Part shown: piece after piece, positions 63,990 through 64,000 of the stretch
Layout: each line of letters opens with the position of its first letter
How positions within the stretch are numbered: position 1 is the stretch's first letter
Origin: a virus
Direction: 5' to 3' (one strand)
Virus record (IMG/VR): IMGVR_UViG_3300021138_002231
Coordinates: 1-64,000 of that record
DNA length: 64,000 nucleotides
The notes under the pieces: model-generated
Databases searched by the model: none
Seen by the model: only the letters and a program-made list of their open reading frames with translations
What the model was told of the DNA's origin: nothing
Position numbers and translations under genes: made by a program

Positions 63990-64000
63990 ATTTTCATTAA

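Noticed and set aside
1-64000. CRISPR array
   Set aside because: No set of regularly spaced identical repeats was seen; the only short tandem repeats encode acidic linkers.
1-64000. tRNA genes
   Set aside because: No cloverleaf-like sequence with GGTTCGAATCC-type arms was noticed, though a covariance search was not run.

Overview
The window looks like part of the genome of a large, AT-rich tailed phage. No rRNA, tRNA or host housekeeping operon was recognised. Genes are tightly packed with ATGA/TAATG overlaps and separated by perfect hairpin terminators. The gene content is typical of jumbo/huge phages: gyrase A and B, a RecD2-type helicase carrying an intein, a UvsW-like helicase, PIN-PhoH, RNase HII, Hsp70 and two J-proteins, a ClpX-like unfoldase, and three giant virion-surface proteins totalling about 7,800 residues. 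Standard bacterial code is used (TAA, TGA and TAG all act as stops). No terminase, portal or major capsid gene was recognised, so the phage assignment is an inference from the whole set. The host is unknown; many starts have good Shine-Dalgarno (SD) sequences.

Layout. 47-11533 (minus): a nucleotidyltransferase fragment, a coiled-coil membrane protein, a PAS-like protein, a macro-domain protein with an acidic linker, several unknown proteins sharing short repeated motifs, a ClpX-like AAA+ ATPase, a DUF1289 miniprotein, and the RecD2 helicase whose intein is broken by a frameshift at an A7 run. 11721-13427 (plus): an operon of four small unknown genes, the third containing terminator-like hairpins. 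13410-13832 (minus): a Cys-rich protein. 13903-27387 (plus): a J-domain protein, PIN-PhoH, probable virion proteins, gyrB-gyrA, two tube-like proteins, a stand-alone TnpB element and a BFN (DUF151) protein. 27384-33691 (minus): a large unknown protein, then a dnaK-rnhB-merC-like operon and a zinc-ribbon protein. 33692-34020 (plus): a short transcription unit with a 34-codon ORF. 34017-63989 (minus): a UvsW-like helicase, a possible holin, zinc-ribbon protein, DnaJ, trypsin-like protease, signal peptidase, subtilase and the three giant proteins.

How the genes may work together. GyrAB, RecD2, UvsW, RNase HII and PhoH form a DNA/RNA processing set that makes the phage partly independent of the host. 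DnaK, two J-proteins, ClpX and several proteases form a protein folding and processing set that could serve the giant beta-rich adhesins (about 18 SwmB-like repeats, a PA14 domain, beta-propellers, and a vWA/MIDAS domain). Two promoter-like motif families recur: GTATAAAWA at or near intergenic hairpins, and TAGAAT/TATAAT placed 5-9 bases before start codons that lack an SD, which suggests leaderless transcripts. These assignments come from reading the sequence only; no alignments or searches were run.
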